Below are positions 8,516-16,760 of a DNA stretch of 64,000 bases, piece after piece. Origin of the DNA: Streptosporangium brasiliense (GTDB lineage: Bacteria; Actinomycetota; Actinomycetes; Streptosporangiales; Streptosporangiaceae); assembly GCF_030811595.1 (NCBI RefSeq), contig NZ_JAUSRB010000002.1, forward strand, positions 2,108,001-2,172,000, given 5' to 3'. The position numbers were made by a program, and so were the translations under genes. Positions within the stretch are counted from its first letter, which is position 1, and each line of letters opens with the position of its first letter. The notes under the pieces are model-generated. The model did not search any database. It was not told where the DNA came from and worked only from the letters and a program-made list of their open reading frames with translations.

Positions 8516-9957
8516 GCGACCCCCGGATCAGCGCCGACGAGAACCGGCGCCAGGTGCTCTACTGGCGTCTTCTGGCGCGCGTGTTCGACACCGACGAGCA
8601 GCCCTCGCTGGAGGCCGCCGGCGTGGCCATCGTCGACGATCTCGGGCTGCCGCCGGCGCTGCTCGACCCGTCGGTGTCGGTCGACACCCTCGTGCAGCGC
8701 TTCCCGGACCTGGGCGCCGAGCTGCGGGGCCTGATGGCGCAGCGCGACGGCGGCGACCAGCCGACGGAAGGTGACGGTGCGGCCGAGGGCGACGGCGCTG
8801 ACCGGCCTGAGCGGGCCGGTGCGCCCGAGGGCGATGGTGACCGGCCTGAGCGGGACGGCGCGGCCGAGGATGATGGCGCTGACCGGCCTGAGCGCGACGG
8901 CGCGGCCGAGGTGCGCCGGGCGGCTCTGGTGTCGAAGCTCCTGCTCAACGTGTTCTCGACCGGGACGGGCAACGTCACCGCCACCGACCTGGCCCGCTGG
9001 CAGCAGGACGCCGGCTGGTTCGAGCAGGCGCTCGGGGCCGAGCCGGGTGAGCTGCGCTCCCGTCCCGGCGCGGGCGAGCTGGCCGGTGTCCTGGCCGGTC
9101 TGGAGGGCGACCTCGTCAAGCGCATGCGCCTGCGCGAGGTGCTCGCCGACCCGGCCCTGGCCAGGAAGCTCACGCCGAGCATGTCGCTCATCGAGCAGTT
9201 GCTGCGGGACAAGGCCAACCTGTCGGGGGTCGCGCTGGCCAACGCCAAGGCGCTGATCCGCAGGTTCGTCGACGAGGTCGCCGAGGTGCTGCGCACGCAG
9301 GTCGAGAAGACCAGCGTCGGCGTCGTCGACAGGTCGGTGCCGCCGAAGCGGGTCTTCCGCAACCTCGACCTCGAACGGACGATCTGGAAGAACCTGACCA
9401 ACTGGAGCCCGGAGGACCAGCGGCTGTACGTGGACCGGCTGTACTACCGGCACACCGCCCGCCGCACCACGCCCGCGCGGTTGATCGTGGTCGTCGACCA
9501 GTCGGGGTCGATGGTCGACGCGATGGTGAACTGCACGATCCTCGCCTCGATCTTCGCCGGGCTGCCCAAGGTGGACGTGCACCTGGTCGCCTACGACACC
9601 CGCGCGCTCGACCTGACCCCGTGGGTGCACGACCCGTTCGAGGTGCTGCTGCGGACGACGCTCGGCGGCGGCACCGACGGGACCGTCGCGATGGCCCTCG
9701 CCCGGCCGAAGATCGCCGATCCGCGCAACACCGTGATGGTGTGGATCTCCGACTTCTACGACAACCGAGCACTGATCACCGACTTCGAGGCGGTGCACCG
9801 GTCAGGGGTGAAGTTCATCCCGGTCGGCTCGGTGAACAGCTCGGGACACCAGAGTGTGGACCCCTGGTTCCGCCAGAAACTCAAGGACCTGGGCACCCCC
9901 GTGATCTCGGGCCACATCCGCAAACTCGTGTTCGAGCTCAAGAACTTCCTCGCCTAG
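8512..9957 (+). CDS. VWA domain protein of a MoxR-VWA system
   Basis: A 481-residue protein overlaps the preceding gene by ATGA. The C-terminal von Willebrand factor A domain holds a full MIDAS: DQSGS in VVVDQSGSM (about 326-334), the Thr in GGGTDG (about 385) and Asp in WISDFYD (about 413). Such domains bind a metal ion and are remodelled by MoxR-family AAA+ ATPases; the MoxR gene follows directly. Residues of about 84-130 form a low-complexity acidic linker of repeated DRPER(D/A)G(A)AE units, separating an N-terminal helical domain from a long helical stalk. It is probably the partner clamp or effector arm of the complex. Confidence 0.88.
   Translation: MSDPRISADENRRQVLYWRLLARVFDTDEQPSLEAAGVAIVDDLGLPPALLDPSVSVDTLVQRFPDLGAELRGLMAQRDGGDQPTEGDGAAEGDGADRPERAGAPEGDGDRPERDGAAEDDGADRPERDGAAEVRRAALVSKLLLNVFSTGTGNVTATDLARWQQDAGWFEQALGAEPGELRSRPGAGELAGVLAGLEGDLVKRMRLREVLADPALARKLTPSMSLIEQLLRDKANLSGVALANAKALIRRFVDEVAEVLRTQVEKTSVGVVDRSVPPKRVFRNLDLERTIWKNLTNWSPEDQRLYVDRLYYRHTARRTTPARLIVVVDQSGSMVDAMVNCTILASIFAGLPKVDVHLVAYDTRALDLTPWVHDPFEVLLRTTLGGGTDGTVAMALARPKIADPRNTVMVWISDFYDNRALITDFEAVHRSGVKFIPVGSVNSSGHQSVDPWFRQKLKDLGTPVISGHIRKLVFELKNFLA
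8770..8910. repeat. Tandem repeat encoding an acidic linker in the VWA protein
   Basis: The sequence GACCGGCCTGAGCG recurs at 8800, 8839 and 8881, in units of 39 and 42 bp, so it stays in frame and encodes DRPER-containing repeats between folded domains. Confidence 0.75.
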
Positions 9958-9969
9958 GAGACCCCGCGA

Positions 9970-11085
9970 ATGACCAACGAGATGCTGCGTGCCCCCGCCG
10001 AGGTGAAGTACGCCGAGGAGCTCGACTGGCTGGAGTCCGTCGACGACGGGCCCAAGCCGTTCTCGTGGCGGCTCAGCCCCCGGATGGTGCGGCTGTTCGT
10101 GCTCGGGTCCGAGCGCTCCGACGGGCTCGACCGCGAGATCTCCCAGAAGTGGTTCGGTGACCGCAGCTTCGTCGAGCGCAGCATCGTCACCCTGGCCTCG
10201 GACCGGGGACTGCTGCTGATCGGCGACCCCGGCACCGGCAAGAGCTGGCTCGCCGAGCTGCTCGCGGCCGCCATCTGCCGCAACTCCACCCTCGTCGTTC
10301 AGGGTACGGCCGGCACCACCGAGGACCACATCAAGTATTCGTGGAACGTCTCCATGGTGATCGCCAAGGGGCAGTCCCGCCAGTCGATGATCCCCTCGCC
10401 GATCATGACGGCGATGGAGCAGGGGGTGATCGGCCGCTTCGAGGAGCTGACCCGCTCGACCAGTGACGTGCAGGACGCCCTGATCTCCATCCTGTCCGAG
10501 AAGTACGTGTCCATCCCCGAGCTCGACGACGACAACATCGTCTTCGCCCAGCCCGGGTTCTCGATCATCGCCACGGCCAACAGCCGGGACCGCGGCGTCA
10601 ACGACCTCTCGTCGGCCCTGAAGCGGCGCTTCAACTTCGTCCGCATCCCCGTGGTGACGAACAAGCGCAGCGAGGCGGAGATCGTCCGCTTCCGCACCAC
10701 GGAGCTGCTGCGCCGGCACCGGATCGAGCTGGAGCTGCCGCCCACGCTGCTGGACATCCTGCTGCAGAGCTTCGCCGACCTGCGCGCCGCGGCGGCCTCG
10801 GCCACCAGCGACGACGAGAAGCTGGAGTCGGCGCTGTCCACGGCCGAGCAGATCGGCGTGCTGGAGGACGCCATCCTGCACAGCCAGTTCTTCGGCGACC
10901 GCACGCTGCGGGCGGAGACCCTGGCCGGCTCGCTGGTGGGCTCGCTGGCCCGCCGCAGCCCGGAGGACCTGGCCATCCTGAACAAGTACTGGCACGGTGT
11001 CGTCGAGCCCCGGAGCAAGAAGGACGGCGGGGAGTGGAAGGAATTCCTCGAAGGCGGCCGCCAGGCGATCTCCACGCTGTCATGA
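9970..11085 (+). CDS. MoxR-family AAA+ ATPase
   Basis: A 371-residue ATPase starts at ATG 9970 behind AGGAGA. It shows Walker A GDPGTGKS (about 85-92), an acidic Walker B equivalent GRFEEL (about 155), sensor 1 region IIATANSRDRG (about 201) and an arginine-finger region ALKRRFNF. The long insert before Walker B (KGQSRQSMIPSPIMTAMEQG) is typical of MoxR-like proteins. MoxR ATPases act as chaperones that load or activate VWA proteins, and the VWA gene lies 12 bp upstream. The stop overlaps the DUF5682 start by ATGA, so the stoichiometry of all the products is probably translationally coupled. Confidence 0.9.
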   Translation: MTNEMLRAPAEVKYAEELDWLESVDDGPKPFSWRLSPRMVRLFVLGSERSDGLDREISQKWFGDRSFVERSIVTLASDRGLLLIGDPGTGKSWLAELLAAAICRNSTLVVQGTAGTTEDHIKYSWNVSMVIAKGQSRQSMIPSPIMTAMEQGVIGRFEELTRSTSDVQDALISILSEKYVSIPELDDDNIVFAQPGFSIIATANSRDRGVNDLSSALKRRFNFVRIPVVTNKRSEAEIVRFRTTELLRRHRIELELPPTLLDILLQSFADLRAAAASATSDDEKLESALSTAEQIGVLEDAILHSQFFGDRTLRAETLAGSLVGSLARRSPEDLAILNKYWHGVVEPRSKKDGGEWKEFLEGGRQAISTLS

Positions 11086-13910
11086 GCCCTTTCGGCGCCC
11101 TGCGCGAGCAGCTGCTCGATGCCGCCACCGCCTTCGCCGACGCCCCGGGCACCGTGCCCGGCATCCTGTCGGGCATGGTCGACGACGTCGACCGGGCGCT
11201 GCGCGAGGAGCTTGAGATCTTCCCGGTGTGCCACCACTCACCGGCCTCGGCGCTGGCCATGGCACGGCGCCTGCGCGAGAAGCAGCCCAAGGTCGTCTAT
11301 CTGGAGCTGTGCGAGGACCTGCAGCCGCTCCTGGACGAGCTGCGCAACTGCCGCCTCCCCGTGGCGCTGCAGGCGTTCGCCTCCGAGCTCGACGGCTTCC
11401 CACCGGCGTGGGGGCCGCTCAGCGTCGTGGCGCCCATCACCGAGGCGTCGGCCGAGTACCAGGCCATCGCCTACGCCCTCGACACGCCGGACGTCGAGCT
11501 GGTGCTGGTGGACCGTTCGGCCGACCACGTCTTCCAGTGGCTGCCCCGCGAGCCGGCCGAGCCCCCGACGGCCGACGAGGACGCCGCCGGGCACGGCGAG
11601 GAGGCGGCCCTGCACGGCGACGCCGTCGGCATCGAGATCGGCGACCTGCGGCCCCGCTTCGCCGAGCTGGAGGCGCACCTGCTCCACCACGGCAAGGTCC
11701 GGCACTGGTCCGAGTGGTGGGACCAGTATGTGGAGCAGCCTCTGGTCGGCGCGGACTACGAGACCTACCGCCAGGTCATGGTGCTGATCGGCAGCCTGTT
11801 CCGGCGGCTGGGCCCCGGCGACGGCGACCGGCTGGCCCGTGACGAGGACCGCGAGCGCTACATGTGGACCCGGATGCGCGAGCACCTGGCCGCGTCCGGC
11901 GTCGACCCGTCGCAGTGCCTGTACGTGTGCGGCGCCTTCCACGCGGCCAGCCGGGTCGAGCAGTTCGGGCTGGCGGCCGAGGCGCCGGCCTACGACATCA
12001 GCCCCCCCACGGCCACGCGCTGGCTGTACGGGCTCATCCCCTCCAGCCACTCCGCCATCGAGGCCCAGTTCGGGCTGGCCTCCGGCTCGGTGTCGATCGC
12101 CGCGGCGACCTGGACCAAGGCGGTGGCGCGCTGGGGCGTCACGCCGTACCGGCTCGCGGGCCAGCAGGGCGCCCGCAAGCGGGCGGGGCGCGCACCGCTG
12201 GCGGCGCCCGCCCCGCCGGGGCCGGTCACCGACCGGCTGTCCGGTTTCCTGTCGGACCCGCCCGCGCTGGACGGCCTTGACGAGGCCGAGCTGCTGGGGT
12301 GGTGCGTCGACATCGTCCGGCTGGCCCGCGGCAACGGCTACCTGGCCAGCACGGCGGACGCCATCGCCGTGTTCGAGACGTCCATCCTGCTCGCAGGCAT
12401 GCGCAACCGGGCCCGTCCCACGCCCTACGACTTCCAGGACGCCGCGGTCACGTGCATCGAGAAGGACGTGGTGCCCGGCCGCCGCGACGTGCGCCGGCTG
12501 TGCGAGATCCTCCTGGGCGGTGACCGGATCGGCCAGGTCGGCTACCACGCCCTGCCGCCGCTGGCCCAGGACGTGTACGACCGGCTGAGCCCGCTGGGAC
12601 TCAACCTGGACAAGCGCGCGGTGCAGCGGGCGCTGCTGAACCTCGACGCGTCCCCGGAGCTGGTGCCCTGCTCCCACCTGCTGTGGATACTGCGCCACCT
12701 GCTGCCCGACGGCGCCGTCCGTCCCATCATGGGCTCGCGCAAGCTGGGCGAGCGGTCGATCCAGGAGAGCTGGGACCTGGCGATCGGCCACCACCAGCGG
12801 GCGATCATCGAGCTGGGCTACGAGGGAGTCACCGTCGAGCAGGTGCTGGAGCAGCGCCTGCGCCGTAGCGTGTGGGAGCCCCGGGCCACCGCCGCCGTCG
12901 CCCTCGCGGCCGTCGAGGACGCCATCCTCTACCTGGGCAGCCGGCGCTTCACCGACGAGCTCGGCGCGCGGGCGGTCGAGCTGCTGGCCGCCGAGCGCAC
13001 CGTGGACGACGCCCCCGAGGTGCTGCGCCGGATCCGCAGGCTGCTGACCCACTACCGCGCCACCGAGCCGGTGCTGCCGGCGTGGTGCGAGGACTTCGTC
13101 ACCGCCGGATACGCGCACTACTGCACGCTGCTGCCGACCGCCTTCGTGGACGACGACACCGGTGTCCGCCAGGTGGCCGCCATGCTCGGCTTCCTGTCCA
13201 GCATGGAGAGCCTCGCGCTCGCCCTGGGGTGTGACCGCGCGCAGCTCGAACTGGCCGTACGGCAGTCGCATCCCGAGGCGCCCGCCAAGGTGGCGCTGCT
13301 GTGGGCCGCTCAGTCCCAGCTCGGCCTGCTGCCGATGGCCGAGCTGCGCTCGCGCTGCGACGAGCTGCTGGCCAACCCGCTGGTCATCCCGGCCTTCCCC
13401 CAGTACATGAGCGGGTTCGTCCAGGCGCTGGAGCCGGCTCCGGCGCTGGCGCCCTTCGTGGTCGAGATGATGTCCAAGGCCTTCGCCCGGCTGCCCGACG
13501 CCATCCTGCTCCCGTGGCTGCCCACATTGATCACGACCCTCCGGGACCAGGCGCCCGAACTCGTGCCCGTACTCGTCCGCGAAGCCGGCCGCACGTTCCC
13601 GGCGAGCCTGGCCGCCGTCGACACGTGGGTGCCGCCGTGGGCGGCGCGGGCGGTGCCGCAGGCGCCCGCCGGACGGGTGGCCGCGCCGGCCGGGCCGGTG
13701 ACCGGGCTGCTGGCCGGCCACCCGGCGGCGTGCGACGCCGTGGCCGCGCTGCTCGGATGCGACGGCGGATGGCAGGAGGCCGTCCCCGCCGCCGACGGGC
13801 CCGGCCACCCCGCGGTGGCGGAACTGCTGGCCCGGCATCCCGCGGCCGCCGACGCCGTCGCGGGACTGCTCGCGCCGTCCCGGACCATGCTCTCCCAGGC
13901 GGTGGGCTGA
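11082..13910 (+). CDS. DUF5682-type large protein
   Basis: A 942-residue protein is the last gene of the operon. Its N-terminal part holds FPVCHHSPASA near residue 47 and VVYLELCEDLQPLLDEL, resembling the TraB/PrgY-like fold proposed for DUF5682 proteins, and a later CGAFHAAS element. The middle is an extended helical array. The C-terminus carries two copies of a motif of the type LLAxHPAAxDAVAxLL (about residues 868-935). No transmembrane helix or signal peptide is visible. Proteins of this kind accompany MoxR and VWA partners in a conserved actinobacterial operon; their biochemical activity is not known. I regard it as the likely effector or third component. Confidence 0.8.
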   Translation: MSPFGALREQLLDAATAFADAPGTVPGILSGMVDDVDRALREELEIFPVCHHSPASALAMARRLREKQPKVVYLELCEDLQPLLDELRNCRLPVALQAFASELDGFPPAWGPLSVVAPITEASAEYQAIAYALDTPDVELVLVDRSADHVFQWLPREPAEPPTADEDAAGHGEEAALHGDAVGIEIGDLRPRFAELEAHLLHHGKVRHWSEWWDQYVEQPLVGADYETYRQVMVLIGSLFRRLGPGDGDRLARDEDRERYMWTRMREHLAASGVDPSQCLYVCGAFHAASRVEQFGLAAEAPAYDISPPTATRWLYGLIPSSHSAIEAQFGLASGSVSIAAATWTKAVARWGVTPYRLAGQQGARKRAGRAPLAAPAPPGPVTDRLSGFLSDPPALDGLDEAELLGWCVDIVRLARGNGYLASTADAIAVFETSILLAGMRNRARPTPYDFQDAAVTCIEKDVVPGRRDVRRLCEILLGGDRIGQVGYHALPPLAQDVYDRLSPLGLNLDKRAVQRALLNLDASPELVPCSHLLWILRHLLPDGAVRPIMGSRKLGERSIQESWDLAIGHHQRAIIELGYEGVTVEQVLEQRLRRSVWEPRATAAVALAAVEDAILYLGSRRFTDELGARAVELLAAERTVDDAPEVLRRIRRLLTHYRATEPVLPAWCEDFVTAGYAHYCTLLPTAFVDDDTGVRQVAAMLGFLSSMESLALALGCDRAQLELAVRQSHPEAPAKVALLWAAQSQLGLLPMAELRSRCDELLANPLVIPAFPQYMSGFVQALEPAPALAPFVVEMMSKAFARLPDAILLPWLPTLITTLRDQAPELVPVLVREAGRTFPASLAAVDTWVPPWAARAVPQAPAGRVAAPAGPVTGLLAGHPAACDAVAALLGCDGGWQEAVPAADGPGHPAVAELLARHPAAADAVAGLLAPSRTMLSQAVG

Positions 13911-14016
13911 GCGACGAGCCGTCCCGGGCGGTCCTGGAGACAGGTCGGCCCGGACGGGTCGGCATAGATCGGAGACCTGCCCGCGTCCTTGGCTGGTGAC
14001 ACAGCGAGGAGGACGG

Positions 14017-14529
14017 GTGGATCCAGGATTTGCGGCGGACTTCCGGCAGTTCGTCATCGACCGGTCGGAGGCTCTGTTCCGTACCGCGTACCTGCTGACC
14101 GGTGACCGGCACGCCGCTGAGGACCTGGTGCAGTCGGCGCTGGCCAAGACGTCGGCGAAGTGGCGCGACCTGCGCGACCCGGCGGCCGTCGAGGGTTACG
14201 TCCGCCGCGTCATGTACCACGAGCAGGTGAGCTGGTGGCGGCGCCGTTCCCGCATCGCGGAAGTGTCCACCGGGTGGCTGCCCGAACAGATCGGCGACGG
14301 GCACGCCGAGATCGTGGACCTCCGCCTGGTGATGCGCACGGCTCTTGCCCGGCTGACACCCCGGCAGCGGACCATACTCGTGCTGCGCTACTTCGAAGAC
14401 CTGTCCGAGACCGAGATCGCACGGCTGCTCGGGGTCAGGGTGGGCTCGGTCCGCAGCCAGATCTACCGGTCGTTGGAGCGCCTGAAGAAGGCCGCACCCG
14501 AGCTGAGCACCGTGAGGGAGCTGCGATGA
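14017..14529 (+). CDS. ECF sigma factor, SigE-like subfamily
   Basis: A 170-residue sigma-70 family factor. Region 2 contains LFRTAYLLTGDRHAAEDLVQ and WRDL, and region 4 contains LTPRQRTILVLRYFEDLSE and GSVRSQIYRSLERLK. The short length with only regions 2 and 4 is typical of extracytoplasmic-function factors. GTG 14017 is preferred to GTG 13996 because AGGAGG precedes it by 4 nt. The stop overlaps the start of the next gene by ATGA, so the two are translationally coupled; the second gene occupies the place where an anti-sigma factor is usually encoded. Confidence 0.88.
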   Translation: MDPGFAADFRQFVIDRSEALFRTAYLLTGDRHAAEDLVQSALAKTSAKWRDLRDPAAVEGYVRRVMYHEQVSWWRRRSRIAEVSTGWLPEQIGDGHAEIVDLRLVMRTALARLTPRQRTILVLRYFEDLSETEIARLLGVRVGSVRSQIYRSLERLKKAAPELSTVRELR

Positions 14530-15485
14530 ACATCGAGGATCTGCTGCGCGAGACCCTTTCCGACATGGCCCACGATGAGCAGCCACCCCCACCGGGCCGG
14601 TTCCTCCAGGCCGACGGAGGCCGATCCCCCCGCCGTGGCCTCGCCCTGGCGGCGGCGGCCGCCGTCACGGTGCTGGCGGTCGGAGCCGCACTCGCGGTCG
14701 AAGGGCTGTCCTCCCGGGTGACGGTGCCGCGGGAGTCCACCGGGCAGGGCACCGGCCAGGCGCTTGTGGAGACCGGACGGGGGCGGACCACCCTGACCGT
14801 GAAAGCGGGGCTGCGGCTCTCGGACATCTTGGATCGGCTCTCGACCGCCACCGGCAGGCCCGTGGCGGAGTTCGAGCGGGCCGTCAAGGACGGCGGGGCG
14901 CTCGGCCTGCCGGCCTACGCCAAGGGCGCGCTGGAAGGATTCGCCTTCCCCGCGACCTACGAGGTCTCGCCCGAGTCGAGCCCCCGCGAGATCCTCGCCG
15001 CGATGGTCACCCGCTTCAACCGCGCGGCCCAGGACGCCGACCTGGTGGCCGGCGCCAGGCGCGCCGGCCGTACGCCACTGGAGATCCTGACCATCGCCAG
15101 CATCGTCCAGGCCGAGTCGACCGACAAGCGCGACATGCCCAAGATCGCGCGGGTCATCCACAACCGGCTGAACCACACGCCCGAGATGAAGCTGCAGTTG
15201 GACAGCACGGTCATGTACGGCCTGAACAAGTACGGCGTCAGTGCGTCGAACGAGGACATCCGGAGCCGGTCGCCGTACAACACCTACATGCGCCTCGGCC
15301 TGCCGCCCGGTCCCATCGGCAACCCGGGGGACGACGCCATCGAGGCCGCCCTGAAGCCGGCCCCCGGCCCCTGGCTGTTCTTCGTGACGACCGATCCGGA
15401 GAAGGGCGTCACGAAGTTCGCCGGCTCCGAATCCGAGTTCCTCAAGCTGAAGGAGGAGTTCCAGAAGAACCGCAGGAAGGGGTGA
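14526..15485 (+). CDS. MltG/YceG-like endolytic transglycosylase, single-pass membrane protein
   Basis: A 319-residue protein has a short cytoplasmic N-terminus resembling those of membrane anti-sigma factors (MNIEDLLRETLSDMAHDEQ), one transmembrane helix (about 39-58), a small LysM-like segment (TLTVKAGLRLSDILDRLS) and a YceG domain. The catalytic Glu is in SIVQAES (about 196), followed by KIARVIHNRL and LQLDSTVMYG, as in MltG, which cleaves nascent glycan strands and so sets their length. It is coupled to the sigma factor gene, so the N-terminus may bind that factor while the outer domain acts on or senses peptidoglycan. That regulatory role is inference. Confidence 0.85.
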   Translation: MNIEDLLRETLSDMAHDEQPPPPGRFLQADGGRSPRRGLALAAAAAVTVLAVGAALAVEGLSSRVTVPRESTGQGTGQALVETGRGRTTLTVKAGLRLSDILDRLSTATGRPVAEFERAVKDGGALGLPAYAKGALEGFAFPATYEVSPESSPREILAAMVTRFNRAAQDADLVAGARRAGRTPLEILTIASIVQAESTDKRDMPKIARVIHNRLNHTPEMKLQLDSTVMYGLNKYGVSASNEDIRSRSPYNTYMRLGLPPGPIGNPGDDAIEAALKPAPGPWLFFVTTDPEKGVTKFAGSESEFLKLKEEFQKNRRKG

Positions 15486-15539
15486 CGGAGCGGCGCGCGT
15501 CCCGCCTGCGATCACGTGTCCCCCGGACCCTCGGCGGGT

Positions 15540-16661
15540 CTACCGGCCGTCGGCGTCGTCGAACACGATGACCTGGCGGATGGCGGTCCCGTCGGCGAGC
15601 TGGTCCATCGCCTCGTTCACGGCGGAGAGCCGGATCCTCGACGACACCAGCGCCTCGACCGGGAGCCTGCCTTCGCGCCACATCTGGGCGAAGACGGGGA
15701 TGTCGCGGGCGGGGACCGCCGAGCCGAGATAGCTTCCGACGATGGTCCGTCCCTCCGCCACGAGCCCGAGCGGCGAGATCGACGCTCGGGCGTCGGGCGC
15801 GGGGAGCCCCACGGTGACGGTGCGGCCGCCGGGCGCGGTCGCCGTGACCGCGGTCTCGAAGGCCCGGGCGTTCCCTGCCGCCTCGACGACGATCGGCGCC
15901 TTGATCCCGAGCTCGACGACCTCGGCGGGGCGGTACACCGCGTGGGCGCCCAGTTCCTGTGCGGTGACGAGCTTGTCCGGGTTGCCGTCGACGCCGATGA
16001 CCGTGACGCCGTCGAAGGCGAGGGCGGTGATCAGCGCGGCCATGCCGACGCCGCCGAGCCCGACGACCATCACCGTCTGACCGGCGGAGGGCCTGCCGAC
16101 GTTGATGACCGCGCCGCCGCCGGTGAGCACGGCGCAGCCGAGGATCGCGGCGACCTCGGGAGGGACGTCCTCGCCCACCGGGACGACCGAGTGCCGGTCG
16201 ACGACGGCGTGGGTGGCGAAGGCGGAGACCCCGAGGTGGTGCAGGACCTCGGCGCCGTCCCGGCGCAGGCGGACGCCGCCGGCCAGCAGCGCTCCCCTGT
16301 TGTTCGCCGCGCTTCCGGGGACGCAGGGCGTCACCCCGTCGGTGGCACAGCCCTCGCACCCGCCGCAGCGAGGCAGGAAGGTCATGACGACCCGCCGGCC
16401 GACCTCGACGTCATCGACGCCCGTGCCGACCTGCTCCACCAGGCCGGCCGCCTCGTGCCCCAGGAGCATGGGGACCGGGCGCACCCGGTTGCCGTCGACG
16501 ACCGACAGGTCCGAGTGGCACACGCCCGCCGCCTCGATCCTGACGAGGAGCTCGCCGGGGCCGGGCGGGTCCAGTTCGAGCTCGGAGACCGACAGCGGCC
16601 GGGACTCGGCGTACGGGCGCGACCGGCCGATCTCTTCGAGGACGGCTCCGCGGATTCTCAT
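15540..16661 (-). CDS. Zinc-dependent alcohol dehydrogenase
   Basis: A 373-residue medium-chain dehydrogenase. The catalytic zinc ligands lie in GVCHSD and GHEAAG, the structural zinc ligands in CGGCEGC plus a later Cys, and the Rossmann nucleotide site in GLGGVGMAA. The acidic residue after the second strand (VIGVDGNPDK) suggests NAD. It resembles class III-like or mycothiol-type primary alcohol dehydrogenases, but the substrate cannot be set. ATG 16661 is preceded by GAGAGGTGA. It lies downstream of the EamA exporter gene on the same strand with a 99-bp gap, and may be co-transcribed. Confidence 0.88.
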   Translation of the reverse strand: MRIRGAVLEEIGRSRPYAESRPLSVSELELDPPGPGELLVRIEAAGVCHSDLSVVDGNRVRPVPMLLGHEAAGLVEQVGTGVDDVEVGRRVVMTFLPRCGGCEGCATDGVTPCVPGSAANNRGALLAGGVRLRRDGAEVLHHLGVSAFATHAVVDRHSVVPVGEDVPPEVAAILGCAVLTGGGAVINVGRPSAGQTVMVVGLGGVGMAALITALAFDGVTVIGVDGNPDKLVTAQELGAHAVYRPAEVVELGIKAPIVVEAAGNARAFETAVTATAPGGRTVTVGLPAPDARASISPLGLVAEGRTIVGSYLGSAVPARDIPVFAQMWREGRLPVEALVSSRIRLSAVNEAMDQLADGTAIRQVIVFDDADGR

Positions 16662-16760
16662 CACATCACCTCTCCGGGGGTTCGGGGTTCGGGGTTCTGT
16701 TCGACATCGGTTTCTGGGGCAGACGCGCGGGTGGAGCCGCCGGGGGCGGGACCAGGCCGT

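Noticed and set aside
11238..14147. A 969-codon minus-strand frame opposite the DUF5682 gene
   Set aside because: Low-complexity Arg/Gly/His composition and no start signal; the plus strand is coupled to the MoxR gene and has recognisable motifs.
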